DNA from: Theristus sp. LFF4_11
Taxonomy: Eukaryota > Nematoda > Chromadorea > Monhysterida > Xyalidae
DNA length: 64,000 nt
Reading direction: 5' to 3'
Assembly: GCA_030248135.1 (NCBI GenBank)
Contig: JASANC010002957.1
Coordinates: 1 to 64,000, forward strand
The notes below the pieces were generated by a model that saw only the letters and a program-made list of their open reading frames with translations, did no database searches and was not told the origin of the DNA. This document shows positions 34,801 to 49,580 of the stretch, piece by piece. The position numbers were made by a program, and so were the translations under genes. Each line of letters opens with the position of its first letter. The stretch's first letter is position 1.

Positions 34801-36723
34801 TGTGGCGTTGCCTGGCTCCGGCTCGGCCTTGATGCAAACTGCAGAGCACACGACCAGTTCCGCATGTATAAAAAGCAACGGTTTACTGGCTTTATTTTAA
34901 ACGTTCTTCAAAAGTCTACGACAGACTCGAAAAAACACCGTCACGCACACCGCACCAGTTTCTGTTCCGTCAGTAATGACAACAAAAAAAAGGAACGTGT
35001 TGCAGAAGATGCAGAATTATCCAAGTGGAACAGATATGAGGAGAGTCACAACGCGGTTGTACAAATGTTTTTCACCGATCATCTAAGTTTAAAAAAAACA
35101 ACTGTTCAGTAGACACCTGGCACACAATGGTACGTCTTCACAAAGACATCGTCCCATACACCGGCGGAGCACGTCGCCACTTGCGGTGACGTCAGAATGC
35201 CGTGCGCCTGTGCGTCGTATAGCCGCTCGTAGGGCGTCTCACAGCTGGCGACGTGCGTGGCCGAGTCCAGCGCCTTGTCGCCGAAGTAAGTGCCAGTGGC
35301 CGAGAATGTCGCGTTGCCCTCGTCCACTCTGGTGCACACTGGAAACCGAGAAAGCGCAACACTGAATTGTTGCGTTCTCCCTGTTGTCATTGTTGTTTTT
35401 GTTTTGTTCTGCGCTTTTTCCACTGAATATTGTGTGTTCTCTGTTTTTTTTTCTGTGTTCTGAGCTTTGTTTCGAGGTTACACTGCATCACCGCGCAAAA
35501 CTGCAAATCCAAATCGCACTGCATTCATCATCGTACAAATCATTCAAAATACGTTATGTTTGTTTGAAACCTGCCACTTTTCCGCAGAATATTGTCTTTT
35601 ATATTTTTGGTCTCGAGACTCAATGCGCGCAAAAATAGGTAAACAGTTTCATGCATGACACCGGAGAATTCAAAATTGGTAAAGTGGTCCGAGTCTTTAA
35701 ATATGGCCGGGTCAGTTAGACTGTTTTGAATTGCCACAAAGAAAAGATTGAAACTAGTTTCCTTTCCACGTCTGCAAACGCATTGAGTCGCAGAACCCAA
35801 TAAATGGATCGGGCATAATGCGCCAAAAAAAACGACAAGAGGCATCAAACTTCATTCTCAAAAAAACATCATCAGCCCATTTCGGGCTGTTTGACTTCCA
35901 CCAAACCCAATACAATCGTTTTTTCTTTTTGTATTCTAAGTGGTTGATTCAAACAGACACAGGATTACCATCAACGCAGTTGTGTCCGGTGATGTCGACA
36001 CTCCAGCCGTGCGATTCGCAGACCGCCGTGGCCGGTGCGTTCTGCAGCTGCCCGTCGACCGTCTGCAGTAGTTCGGTGTCGTACGTGTCGTCCGCGCAGC
36101 TGGCGACATGCGTCACGCCGGCGTTCACCTCGATTGACGGCGTGTCCGGCGTGAATATCGCGTTGCCCGTCGTCTCCGGATAGATGCAGGTCGCTGCGAA
36201 CAGCGATTAAGAAAGTTTTCTTGAAAGTTTTCGTTTTCCTGTTTATTTGTGTATTTTACGGCTGTGTGCCCAGCTTGCCCGGTGTTTGGAAATTGTTTCC
36301 TCGTGCACTTGCCTGACACTTAAACGTGCCTAATGGCGAGTGGAAATCCATTCGCAAATGATATTTGTGTTATTTCCGCTGCCAAAAAGCGGACAATTCA
36401 TTCACCTAATGCTACATATTTTGCCAGTAGGTAGTTCTTTTCACTGAATGAATGCTCAGTAAGAAGATTTTACGTGATGCAATCCGAAATGAACCAAAAA
36501 ACAGCACGATAAAAACGGACAGACGACGTACGAAGATAGCAGAAGTTCTCGAGCACCGGCTCGACGGTCCATTCGGTGTTGTTGCAGGTCGTCTGTTGCA
36601 CGAGACTAATGTTGGTTGCGTATGGCGGCGTGCAACTGACCCACGCGTGCGTGCCGTCCGGAACGCTGCTGCCGACAGCGCTGAACTCCACTTGCGCGTT
36701 CGCCAGCGTGAATGTGTCGCACG
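31878..36723 (-). CDS. Eight-domain sushi/CCP-like protein, C-terminal part of gene
   Basis: Eight exons, one domain each, all phase 1 at both ends: 36723-36532, 36193-35969, 35338-35117, 34838-34617, 34154-33933, 33010-32807, 32591-32379 and 32101-31878 (TGA). Each has four Cys in the pattern VC...GNATF...G...AL.GATH.A.C..G..LYDG....P.ATC..G.WDD..V..Y.CVPG, which fits a short complement-control (sushi) module with its conserved Gly and Trp between Cys 3 and 4. The first two are more diverged. Such domains mediate extracellular protein binding. The first exon opens in phase 1 only 41 bases after the stop of the Asn/Gln-rich exon (36764), so it must be spliced to something further upstream, perhaps that very gene. 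Introns carry a nested transposon pair (33111-33723) and a family A MITE. Confidence 0.8.
33111..33723. mobile_element. TA-flanked element, family D copy 4, with nested insertion
   Basis: Starts TA-CAGTCCATCTGGC, ends GCCAGATAAACTG-TA, inverted ends with TA duplication, as in Tc1/mariner-type elements. It lacks the 31 bp array. A second element sits inside it at about 33491-33703. Confidence 0.75.
33491..33703. mobile_element. Palindromic Tc1-like MITE, family F, nested in family D
   Basis: GTGGCGGCAAAAAGTGTTGG on the left pairs with CCAACACTTTTGGCCGCCAC on the right; nearly the whole 213 bp is one imperfect hairpin with TA at the right end and TTA at the left. Confidence 0.8.
35609..35798. 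mobile_element. MITE, family A copy 4
   Basis: GGTCTCGAGACTCAATGCGC to CATTGAGTCGCAGAACCC, in the intron between the second and third sushi exons. Confidence 0.8.
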
Positions 36724-36763
36724 CTGAAACGATTGCAACACCCGTCCCTTTCCAATTTTCTTT

Positions 36764-40361
<3,598 letters not shown>

Positions 40362-43357
40362 TGCGCTTGGCTAAAGATAATGTGAAGTTCATCCACTCAA
40401 AATATATCTGAGCAAGTTGGTGAGTGTCAAAAGTTTGGCAAAAAAGTTAAAACTGTTTTTTACTTTTTAGGGATGATTCTGGAGTTCTTGTTTATCAGTT
40501 TTGTACAGCAGCATAATGAACGCTAAAAAAGGCTGTAACCAAAAGTGCAGAGGCAATGCGATATGATAACGACTGCGAAAAATGAGTTCAGAAAGATTTT
40601 GTTGTTGAAGTGCGAGGTGCACCACACGACGGGTGCACCATTTTTTTTTTCTTCAAAGTGGCATTTATTAAAATGTTCTTCCAGAGTTTACTTTGTTTTG
40701 CAACCAAACTAAAGTTTTTTAAACATAATTCTAAAACTGAAACGTCTGCGGACCACCCATTACTGAAAGAAGAAAATTGCCTTCTTACGAGCAATTAGCT
40801 GTTGTTAATGTTCTCTGTTAAACAAAAATCGTCGTGTGGGGCAAGTTCGAAATCAAAGCTAGTTTTGATAGTTTAGTTTTTCACACGAAATTTAGTTGTT
40901 TATTATGCATTATTATTTATTAAGCATCTATTATTATTGTCAGTTCATTACCTGCAAATGTGTTCACATATGTACATTTTAATTGAAATAAAAAGTTTCC
41001 TTGTTTTAACAAATTACCGTAATGCCTTAGTGCTGCCTCCACAAAAATCACATTATCACACGTGTGTTGCCCTCCCCATATTTTTGCATTGAAATAATTT
41101 TTGGCATGAACTTTGACACTTCAACTTTATTCTGCAAAAACCACAAATTGGTTTCTGCTCGGTTACAAGAGTTCTAATTAAGAATTGTGTGGTCAAAAAT
41201 ATTGGGTGTTCAAAAGCTACCAAAAGTTTTTGTATTTGTATCTATAGATGCTAAATGCCCTTCTTTGTGCCGTTTAAACCACGCCATGCTTGGATTATGT
41301 GTATACCTTACATTTACAGTATACCCTTAGTATACAGTCGACCATTTTTACGAGAAGTTCAAAATGTGTCATCAGCAAAATGCACATGTGTTTCCACTGT
41401 ACACTTGTATGTCGAGTTTGTCAAGAAGTCACATGGTTCATCGGAAAAAAAGTGTTTGAACACGCTCTTTCTGTTCGAGTGATAAACGGTTTGAATTGAG
41501 AACACAAAGTGACACATTCCCGACTTTTGAAAAAAATTGCGAAAAAAAAATAAATTTCAAGCAATCAACGACATCGGACGTTACCGGACTGAAAACGGTT
41601 CGTTGTTCATTTTCATGCGTCGCAAAACTAGATTTATTGTGGGTTTTTATATCATCGAAGTTACCTGGTTATTGGACATCTCAATTCCTGAAAATGGCAG
41701 ACAACTTTTTCCAGAAAATATTTTGGAGCTGGTCACGCGACCATCTGACGTGATCAAAGCGCAGCTTTTTTTCTGCAGAACATCAGAAAACTGCAATACC
41801 GTTGTACTTCGTCAATTATAAACGGTTACTACTGTATGTTTTTTGCATATTTTCGATCTCCCACCAATAATGCCCTGCTTTGCGGTAATTTTTGCTTTGA
41901 ATTATTTGATGAAACTTGAAAAACTTCATGATGTCACACTTTTTCTACTGTTGCGTTGACGATTAACAACAAAACCCAAACAGTAACTTGACTTGGAGGT
42001 TTCATGGCTTCCGCAGAGGGAAGACTTTTGGATTTTTAATATGAGTCTCGTAAAGAATCTTGTTTCCATGCGCGTGTGACGCTTGCTTTACTTTATTGAT
42101 AATTTTTTTAATCTAAGTGGACGATGTATAATTGAAGTTACGCAAATATATACAGAGACATGTGGAGTATAGGGTAGGCCAAAAACAAACCAGAACCTAA
42201 ACCAACGACAGTTAAAAAATGACATGTTCGAAAAGGAGTTCCTTTTAATCATGCGGATGCGCGAGCGAGCGATGGTATGTCGATGGGTGACGTTGACGTC
42301 GCGGAGTGTTAAGCGCAGATGACGTCATTTCAAGCCGACACGTTTGAATAAATCTCGAATATTTATTTAATATTTCGTCTGTTTTTGCTTGAATCATCGT
42401 TAGACTTCCCATTCGAACGTGGTTGCCACAATTGACTTGTTTTTATGTACCGTGGTATAACAAATACCCGAAAAAATTCGTATTAAGGTTCCGAGGAAAA
42501 TGTACATTATTAGCTGTGCGGGTACGGGCAAGAAAATGTAGAAAATGTACGGGTAGCTGAAACTTCATTAGCTTGACAGATGTGCAAATTCAAATTCATA
42601 GTTAATAGGAAGGAGAAGGAGATACACGTTTTCCGCATAATCTGAAGCGGCTATTTTCCTCAGTGGGCGTTTGAATAATTCGCTTTTTAATCAAAACAAG
42701 TTGACTGATTTCATGTGACCCAGTTTTGTGTACGTGCGTGCGTGCGTCGGGAATTGAAAGTTTGTTGACATGCATAGTTAATTGAGCTCAGAAATCCTCC
42801 AAAGTTAATTCATTATTTATAAGCAACCAGAATTGAAAATGATTATTATCGTTTCAGGAAGACCCGAGGCAGAAAAGACCTTAGGAACCTAAAAACCCCA
42901 CAACCGAACCGAACCAAACCCGTAAAACTCAGCACACGGCGAAGTGTCCACCGTAATTTAATTTTGAATTCCGTGACACATTTTCCTATCCCTGTGTGCA
43001 AACATATCGAGTTCCGAAACCAAAATAAAAGATATGTCACTATATGACCCAAATGTCAGCATGTGTTTGTTAACTTTACGTTTTCTTGACCGCGACCGCA
43101 ATCCATGATGTACCATCAAGTCTTGCGTATAGTAAACCACCATTTTTTGCGCCGAGAAAATCAAACAATCTGGATGAAAGCTGCATTTTTTTCTGGGATG
43201 TACATTATAAACTTTACAAATGCAGCTTACGATGCGATTAGAAAGTTTTTGTCGTTTTTTTTCAGTAAAATTTCCAGATTTTTCGATTTTAGATTCCAGT
43301 ATAAGATTCGTCCAGATATTGACAGGGCGGAAGCAAAAGCTTAAAAAATCAAAAAAC
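40362..43357. other. Long intergenic stretch, no supported gene
   Basis: AT-rich throughout. A 94-codon open frame at 41537-41821 (+) is the only one with a mixed composition; it has no recognised domain and no supported neighbours, so I leave it as a doubtful hypothetical. The right end of a family C MITE (TGACGTCA, then GACACGTTTGAATAA) lies at about 42260-42352. Confidence 0.5.
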
Positions 43358-45980
43358 ATGGGCCAATGCTCGATCGGCTGTCCGTCGACGACGGCTACCT
43401 TTTCCAAATTGACCCCAAGATTGAAGCGACGTCAGATCAAGAAAAAAGCTGATGCGATTGGGCGCTCTATGAGCGGCCTGCACGAGCTGGGATGGAGTTT
43501 TGCCGAAGAAGATTATAAAAAAGTTTGAAAAGAAGTGTTCAATCACATTGGCGTCAAGTGGATAACCGGGACTTGACAAACAATTAAGAGCTGAATACTT
43601 CAGAGAGGGACTTTATGTCCTTCCAGATTTAAGCCAAAATAAATCACCTGCGTTTAGATCGGAAATGCTCAATATTAGAGGACCGCATCCGCATGGTGGG
43701 CGATTGTAAAAACGTTTCTGTTTAAAATGCACAGCAGAAGTTCATTAAAATTTACAAAATACGAGTGAAACTCGGTGTCAGCATGCAAAACTCCTTCCCC
43801 CACCCGTGCTCAGTCGTTGCAATCGATTCGAAAAGCGGCCGCCGACCTCGCGACGGCGCAACGCCGCCATGCGCCCGGCGGCTGCGGCTACAGGGTGATT
43901 CTGAAGTTCATCGCACGCAACCAGCACGTTCGTCGCTTGTACGGCGGAGCGAATAACGTGCCGCCAGCGGAGTTAGCGTTAGCGAACACAACGACACCGG
44001 CGGAAACGCTTGACTCGAAACAGGAGATTGGCAGTTTCCTGAAATTGCACGGCTCAAAGTTGGACGCGTTCCTCGCGGCGTTCGTCGAATCGGCCGAACA
44101 CGATCCGGTGACTCTTGATCACTCCTGTGTCGATTTCACTGGCAAAAATTGAGGAAAGAAGTCATACTGGCGTTTGCCGACGTGACGTGACGTGACGTGA
44201 TGTGACGTAACGTGACGTAACGTGACGTGACGTGACGTGACGTGGCATGGCGTGACGTGACGTGTCCTGACGTGACGTGACGTGACGTGACGTGACGTGA
44301 CGTGACGGACGTGACGTGACGTGACGTGACGTGACGTGACGTGACGTGACGTGACGTGTGCGCATCGTCAGTATGAACGGACCCTTTCTTTTTTCCACAA
44401 GTTTGCCAATGAAATCGACACAGGAGGATCAGCAGCAGACGTGATGCAATGTGAAAGCATTGATTGATTATATCACTCCTTCAGCCACACAGCGCGCATC
44501 ATCCTACATTCTCAACCTTTTTACTTGTCAGGTTCAAGCGAAACACCAGTGTCAAACATTGGGTCGAATGCATTTCTACAAGGGGGTCGGCGTTGATGCC
44601 GAATTGTTTGTCGACTTCAAGCAGTGCGCGCTGGAGGTGATTTATGGATCGGATTCGGTCGTTTCAATGAGCTCGATTGCTGTGAACGGTGACACTGATC
44701 ATGGTAAAAAGCTTCTTCGTCTCTGAAGACGGTGCCCTTGGCTATGATAACACCGCTACGTTATGTGATACAAAGTTGCGTAATATTATTGTATAATAAC
44801 AGTACACAACATGTATGTCACGTAACTGTGCACCTAATTACGACAAAGTGCACTGTCTACCAGACCAGGACTGTCTATTGTTTTGTTACAACATTTGTTG
44901 CTTCCGTGGCTCAGCAAAATGTTTGTACTTTGTACCTCATCTCTAACCCATTATGGGTGACCACTGGGCACTCACGATTCGCTACACGGAGAATGAGAGT
45001 CGGGGCCAGTGTAGCACTCTCCCATATCAGTGTTTTCAACCTCCTTTTATCGCGACAACGGCCACCTAAACCAAACCTGGACATTTTGCTTCCAGAACTG
45101 TCAAGAACTTTCAAGAACTGCTAAACAATTTACCCAGTTCTTCAGCACGTCTTATTCACGTAATCTCGTGCTCGTGAAATTCTGAATGCGAGAGTTTAAA
45201 GTTCACTGTAAATTTTACCGAAAAAAACTTTTACGAACAGTCACTTTTTGCTAAACATTGCAGATAACAACGATCAGCGCAGTGATCTGATCTGCGACTC
45301 ACGACCATGGGCGGCACTGTTCGACTACATCGTTAAGGTGCTCGTACGAGGCACGCTCGAGGAGTCGGTCGCACGACAGAAACTGCAGACGGCAACGACG
45401 AATATCTGGTTCGTTTCGTAATTTTTGGTTTGGTGATCACTGGCGATTGTCGCGTGTGTTTGTCGTTTCCCCACCCGCGCTAGAAAAGTGCCAAAGCACA
45501 TGCCAATATTGACGCCAAAGTGCATGCCATTTTTCATACCACACCATTATTGATGCCAAAGTGCATACCATTTTTCATACCAACACACCAATATTAATGC
45601 CAAAGTGCACACCATTTTTCATACCACACCATTATTGATGCCAAAGTGCGTAACAATCACACTATTATCTTAAATTACTCTGGCTCACAAAATCGTCTTA
45701 CGGTGCATCCGACGTTTATTCCAGCGCAACCGCTCCGTTACGCCGAAAGACAACAAAGAGCTTATATGACTCTGCCGCGAGTATGATGCTGCAAATGACG
45801 CCAACAATGGCTGTGCGTAGTCGGACAAACTCGGCGTCTTCAGTCGGCGGCATCCGACGTAAACTGACGCAACCGCTTAATCGACACAACAACGCGCTCA
45901 ATAAAGCGGCGATGGATCGAAGTGCGCGGTTTTCATTGGTAGCATTTACTGATACGATGATCAAAAGCGAGAAAATGTAA
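43358..45980 (+). CDS. Globin with N- and C-terminal extensions, putatively membrane-attached
   Basis: Exons 43358-43522, 43814-44128, 44532-44703, 45264-45408 and 45725-45980 (TAA) join in phase (0, 0, 1, 2) to 350 residues. The first residues MGQCSIGC fit N-myristoylation at Gly2 and palmitoylation at Cys4, so the protein may sit on a membrane (inference). The globin fold runs from about residue 56: B/C region VILKFIARNQHVRRLYG, distal His in FLKLHGSKLDAFL (E7), proximal His in TLGRMHFYKGV (F8), G-helix ELFVDFKQCALEVIYG and H-helix WAALFDYIVKVLVRGTLEE. Between C and E there is an unusually long insert (about 35 residues). An 84-residue Ser/Thr/Arg-rich tail follows. Extended, intron-split globins are common in nematodes. 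Intron 2 contains a MITE filled with GTGAC repeats. Domain call strong; the donor of exon 2 (TGT|GTCGAT) is weak. Confidence 0.85.
44161..44379. mobile_element. MITE-like element with a (GTGAC)n core in a globin intron
   Basis: TCATACTGGCG at the left and CGTCAGTATGAAC at the right are roughly inverted; bases 44180-44358 between them are about 35 copies of GTGAC with few changes. A related short copy, TTCATACTGACC ... CGTCAGTATGAAC, is in the other globin gene at 46431-46529. Confidence 0.75.
45466..45660. repeat. Imperfect tandem repeats, ATGCCAAAGTGCATACC type
   Basis: TGATGCCAAAGTGCATACCA followed by TTTTTCATACCAcACC recurs four times in the last intron of the extended globin gene. Similar words (ATACGTGCCAAAG, GATGCCATGCC) lie in a lectin-gene intron at 17985-18078. 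Confidence 0.7.
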
Positions 45981-46304
45981 ACACCCTGGTTTGGCTTGAG
46001 TGTTCCTGGCTTTCAAAACACCGACCGACAATGAGCGGCGCAGCGTTCTCCACTGTCTGTTTTAGTTCATTTTAAAAAAAGGTTTGCTGATTGGTTCGAG
46101 TTGCAACTTGCAACCAATCATCGTTTCGCAATTATAAAGACGTATCAAATGCAGCAACGCTAGGATACACGAGACTTGAAAATCGTTTCATCACGTAGCC
46201 GCTTGCACGTTGAATCCACGGAATTTCAGTAAATCGATTGTCTATTATGTCCAGAAGCCAGTGCGTCCAGAGCGATAGGCGAATCAGCAACCGTGAACGC
46301 AACC
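45981..46304. other. Short intergenic region between the two globins
   Basis: About 320 bp with an inverted CCAAT pair (GATTGGTTCGAGTTGCAACT and TTGCAACCAATC near 46087-46119), which could belong to the promoter of the second globin. No other feature. Confidence 0.4.
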
Positions 46305-47657
46305 ATGAAGGCGATTCTCTCACCAGAGGAGCGCGTTTTGCTGAAACGCTTGTGGACGTCGGCCAATGAGCGACGAATAGGCGAAGCGATCATCATTGAT
46401 TTGTTTCAGGTTTGACGTCTGTTCATACTGACCAATGCTGACGCACGTGAAAGGCACGTCTGTGTGGATGGTAAAAACACTGGACCTGACGTGACGGGAC
46501 GTGCCGTGACGCATACGTCAGTATGAACGGGCCTTTCGGGCGCTGCTGTCGTACGTGGTTGTTTGCTGATTGGATGATAATTTTAGAGAGAAGCACTAAT
46601 TTTTGCAGACCAAGCCATCGCTGCGGCAGTATTTCGCGCTTGAAGGCATCGAGGTGACTGAGGAGGGCGACCAGCTGAAGGACAGCGTGGTCGTGAAGGT
46701 GCACGGCTGCCGGCTGCAGGGCTTCTTCGATAACATGATCAATCTGTTGGTGCAGGATAATGCGGTCCGTTCTTGTTGTTGCGATATTGGTGTATTGTGG
46801 GACGGTTTCCTTGGTTCCTGATAGGCCGCATCTGAATGTCTGGTGAGCTGCCTCAATAGTGGAACCTGAGTCGAGCATTGTTCAAAAAAATTACGTTTTC
46901 TCACATTATTGTTCGGCACAAAAAACAAAAAAAAACAAATTGCACTAATAACGTGCATCAGAACTGGTTAGCCGTGAAAATGGCAACAAGCGGCGATTTC
47001 GCGTGTGTGGTTTTTTTTGTCTCAGTGGGCCAGCCAGCGAGCATGATAATGACGATATGTCATTGATAGGTTCTGTTTTTGGTCTGATGACGGGCTCTAG
47101 TGAACAGGCAATACAGAATCGCGCGCAAGACGTCGTCACACGCGTCGGCGAGATCCATTTCCATCGTAAGGTCGACTTCACGGCCGACAACTGGCTGGCG
47201 TTCAAGAAGGCCATTCTGCGCAACATGTTGGCCGACATTCCGGCAGGGATCGACACGATGCGCGCGCAGGTGGTCGTCGAGAAGCTGTTGAGGTATATCA
47301 TTTTTTTTCAGTTCTGCGACTGAATGCGTGTGCTGACGCAGAAAAAAAAACTAGTTTCAATCTTTATGTGGCAATTCAAAGTCGCCTAAGTGACTCAGCC
47401 CTACATAGGGGACTCGGATCACTTTGCCAATTTTGAATTCCCGCGTCATCCATGAACCTGTTTACCTACCATCTAAATGCGCGCCTTCCGTTGCGTGACC
47501 AAAATGAAAGATCATAGTGCAAAAATAGTCGTAGCCCTTCTGTCCCTGCCTCTGCATGACCTTTCTCAAGCTTAAAATAATGCTAATTTTTTTCAGTGTT
47601 TTTGGTAATTTTTTTTTATTTTCCCGACCGAACGTGAGAACATCGAAAGGAACATGA
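46305..47657 (+). CDS. Single-domain globin
   Basis: Exons 46305-46409, 46609-46764, 47117-47292 and 47597-47657 (TGA) give 165 residues, the usual size of a globin. Helix A starts LSPEERVLLKRLW right after the ATG. The distal His is in VKVHGCRLQGFF (E7), the proximal His in VGEIHFHRKV (F8), followed by G-helix WLAFKKAILRNML and H-helix RAQVVVEKLLSVFGNFFLF. Both haem-facing His are therefore present, so haem binding is likely. The start is well supported by the position of helix A. The last exon is short and AT-rich but completes helix H in the right phase. It lies 324 bp downstream of the extended globin on the same strand, yet the two share little sequence, so any duplication is old. Introns hold a GTGAC-type MITE and a family A MITE. 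Confidence 0.85.
46431..46529. mobile_element. Short MITE with GTGAC-like core, globin intron 1
   Basis: GTTCATACTGACC at the left and CGTCAGTATGAAC at the right are inverted; between them are ACGTGACGGGACGTGCCGTG-type words. Related to 44161-44379. Confidence 0.7.
47310..47503. mobile_element. MITE, family A copy 5 (inverted)
   Basis: Reverse-complement family A copy, GTTCTGCGACTGAATGCG to GCGTGACC, in the last intron of the single-domain globin, beginning 17 bases after the donor. Confidence 0.75.
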
Positions 47658-48529
47658 AAAAAGACAGAATAGGAGCGTATCTGTTTTTGAGTGGTTTTTG
47701 TGAGTCTGCGTTGTAAACAGAGTGCAGGGTCTTCAGACTAAGAGTGTAGATTCGTTCAAACTGCCACCGCAAAATAATGCATTCAGTCGTGAAAATATTG
47801 TATCTAGATAGAACATACAAATTTCTATACAAAAAAAAGAACGTTTCTGCAGTTAAAAAGGGTAAAACTAAGACGCTCCTCCCATTTTGGCTATCTTTTT
47901 TATTATTTTCACTCTGAAATTATCTCAACCTGAAATCAACTAACTAATAAAAATTCAAATCGGTCTAAACCGGCGAATGAGCGAAAAGCTCCGATTCTTT
48001 TTTACACTAAAGTCATTCATGTATTCCTAAATCTACTCAGATTCATCACCCATCACATGAAACGGGGATTTCTACAGATGTCCGTTGAGAACTCGTCGGT
48101 TGTCAACTCTGACGACCCTGTTTCAGATGAAAATAGTGAACATTGATTGATTTCAGCACATAATGGTTTTAGGCAATAGCAAAGATTAGCGTAAAAGGCA
48201 AGTCTTATGTGCTGCTTGCTGCCATTATCAGTGTGGGAGTTTCTTTTTTTACACGTTTTTTTGGATAGGTTCATATCGGATTTATTGAATGCTCAAAATG
48301 AGACCAACCTTCTTATGTGAGCTAAACACTTAACTTTCATATATAATATTAATAAAAGCTTTGATGTTCATTTCAACTTCACTGCTTGTCATTCGATCTT
48401 TCAAATACTCTTATGTTGTCAAATAAAAAGATGTATGACCAACTGTATAAATGTAATAAGAAATAACCAATAACGACAAAAACATGATCAGGTAATCTAA
48501 CCAACCGTTCCATTCAAAAACAATAGGGG
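47658..48529. other. Gene-less spacer
   Basis: AT-rich 3' flank of the globin gene. No gene or repeat recognised. Confidence 0.5.
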
Positions 48530-49580
48530 CGCACACGTACGCACACGTACACGCACACGCACACGCACACGCACACGCACACGCACACGTACACGTAAAC
48601 GCACACGCACACGCACACGCACACGCACACGCACACGTACACGTAAACGCACACGCACACGCACACGCACACGTACACGTAAACGCACACGCACACGCAC
48701 ACGCACACGCACACGCACACGCACACGCACACGCACACGCACACGTACACGTAAACGCACACGCACACGCACACGCACACGCACACGCACACGTACACGT
48801 AAACGCACACGCACACGCACACGCACACGCGCACGCGCACGCACACGGACACGCACACGCGCACGCACACGCACACTCACACGCATACGCACACGCATAC
48901 GCACATGCGCACGCACACGCGCACGCACACGCACACTCACACGCACACGCGCACGCACACGCACACTCACACGCACACGCTCGCGCACACGCACACGCAC
49001 ACGCATACGCACACGCATACGCACACGCACACGCACACGCACACGCATACGCACACGCACACGCACACGCACACGCACACGCACACGCACACGCATACGC
49101 ACACGCACACGCACACGCACACGCACACGCATACGCACACGCATACGCACACGCACACGCACACGCACACGCATACGCACACGCACACGCACACGCACAC
49201 GCATACGCACACGCACGCGCACGCGCACACGCACACGCACACGCACACGCACACGCACACGCACACTCACACTCACACGCACACGCTCGCGCACACGCAC
49301 ACGCACACGCATACGCATACGCACACGCACACGCACGCGCACGCGCACACGCTCGCGCACACGCACACGCACACGCATACGCATACGCACACGCACTCGC
49401 ACGCGCACGCGCACACGCACACTCACACTCACACGCACACGCACACGCACACGCATACGCACACGCTCGCGCACACGCACACGCACACGCATACGCATAC
49501 GCACACGCACACGCACACGCACGCGCACACGCACACGCACACTCACACTCACACGCACACGCACGCGCACACGCACACGT
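48530..49580. repeat. Hexanucleotide array, ACGCAC type, about 1 kb
   Basis: Almost uninterrupted GCACAC/ACGCAC units with repeated variant blocks: ACGTACACGTAAACGC in the first 300 bp, CTCACACGC, GCATACGCAC and CGCTCGCGCAC further on. These blocks recur in order, which points to expansion of larger units. It is mostly alternating purine-pyrimidine. Long open frames in it are artefacts of the six-base period. Confidence 0.95.

Noticed and set aside
41537..41821. 94-codon open frame of mixed composition
   Set aside because: No recognised domain, no supported neighbouring exons and AT-rich surroundings; kept only as a doubtful hypothetical in the spacer entry.
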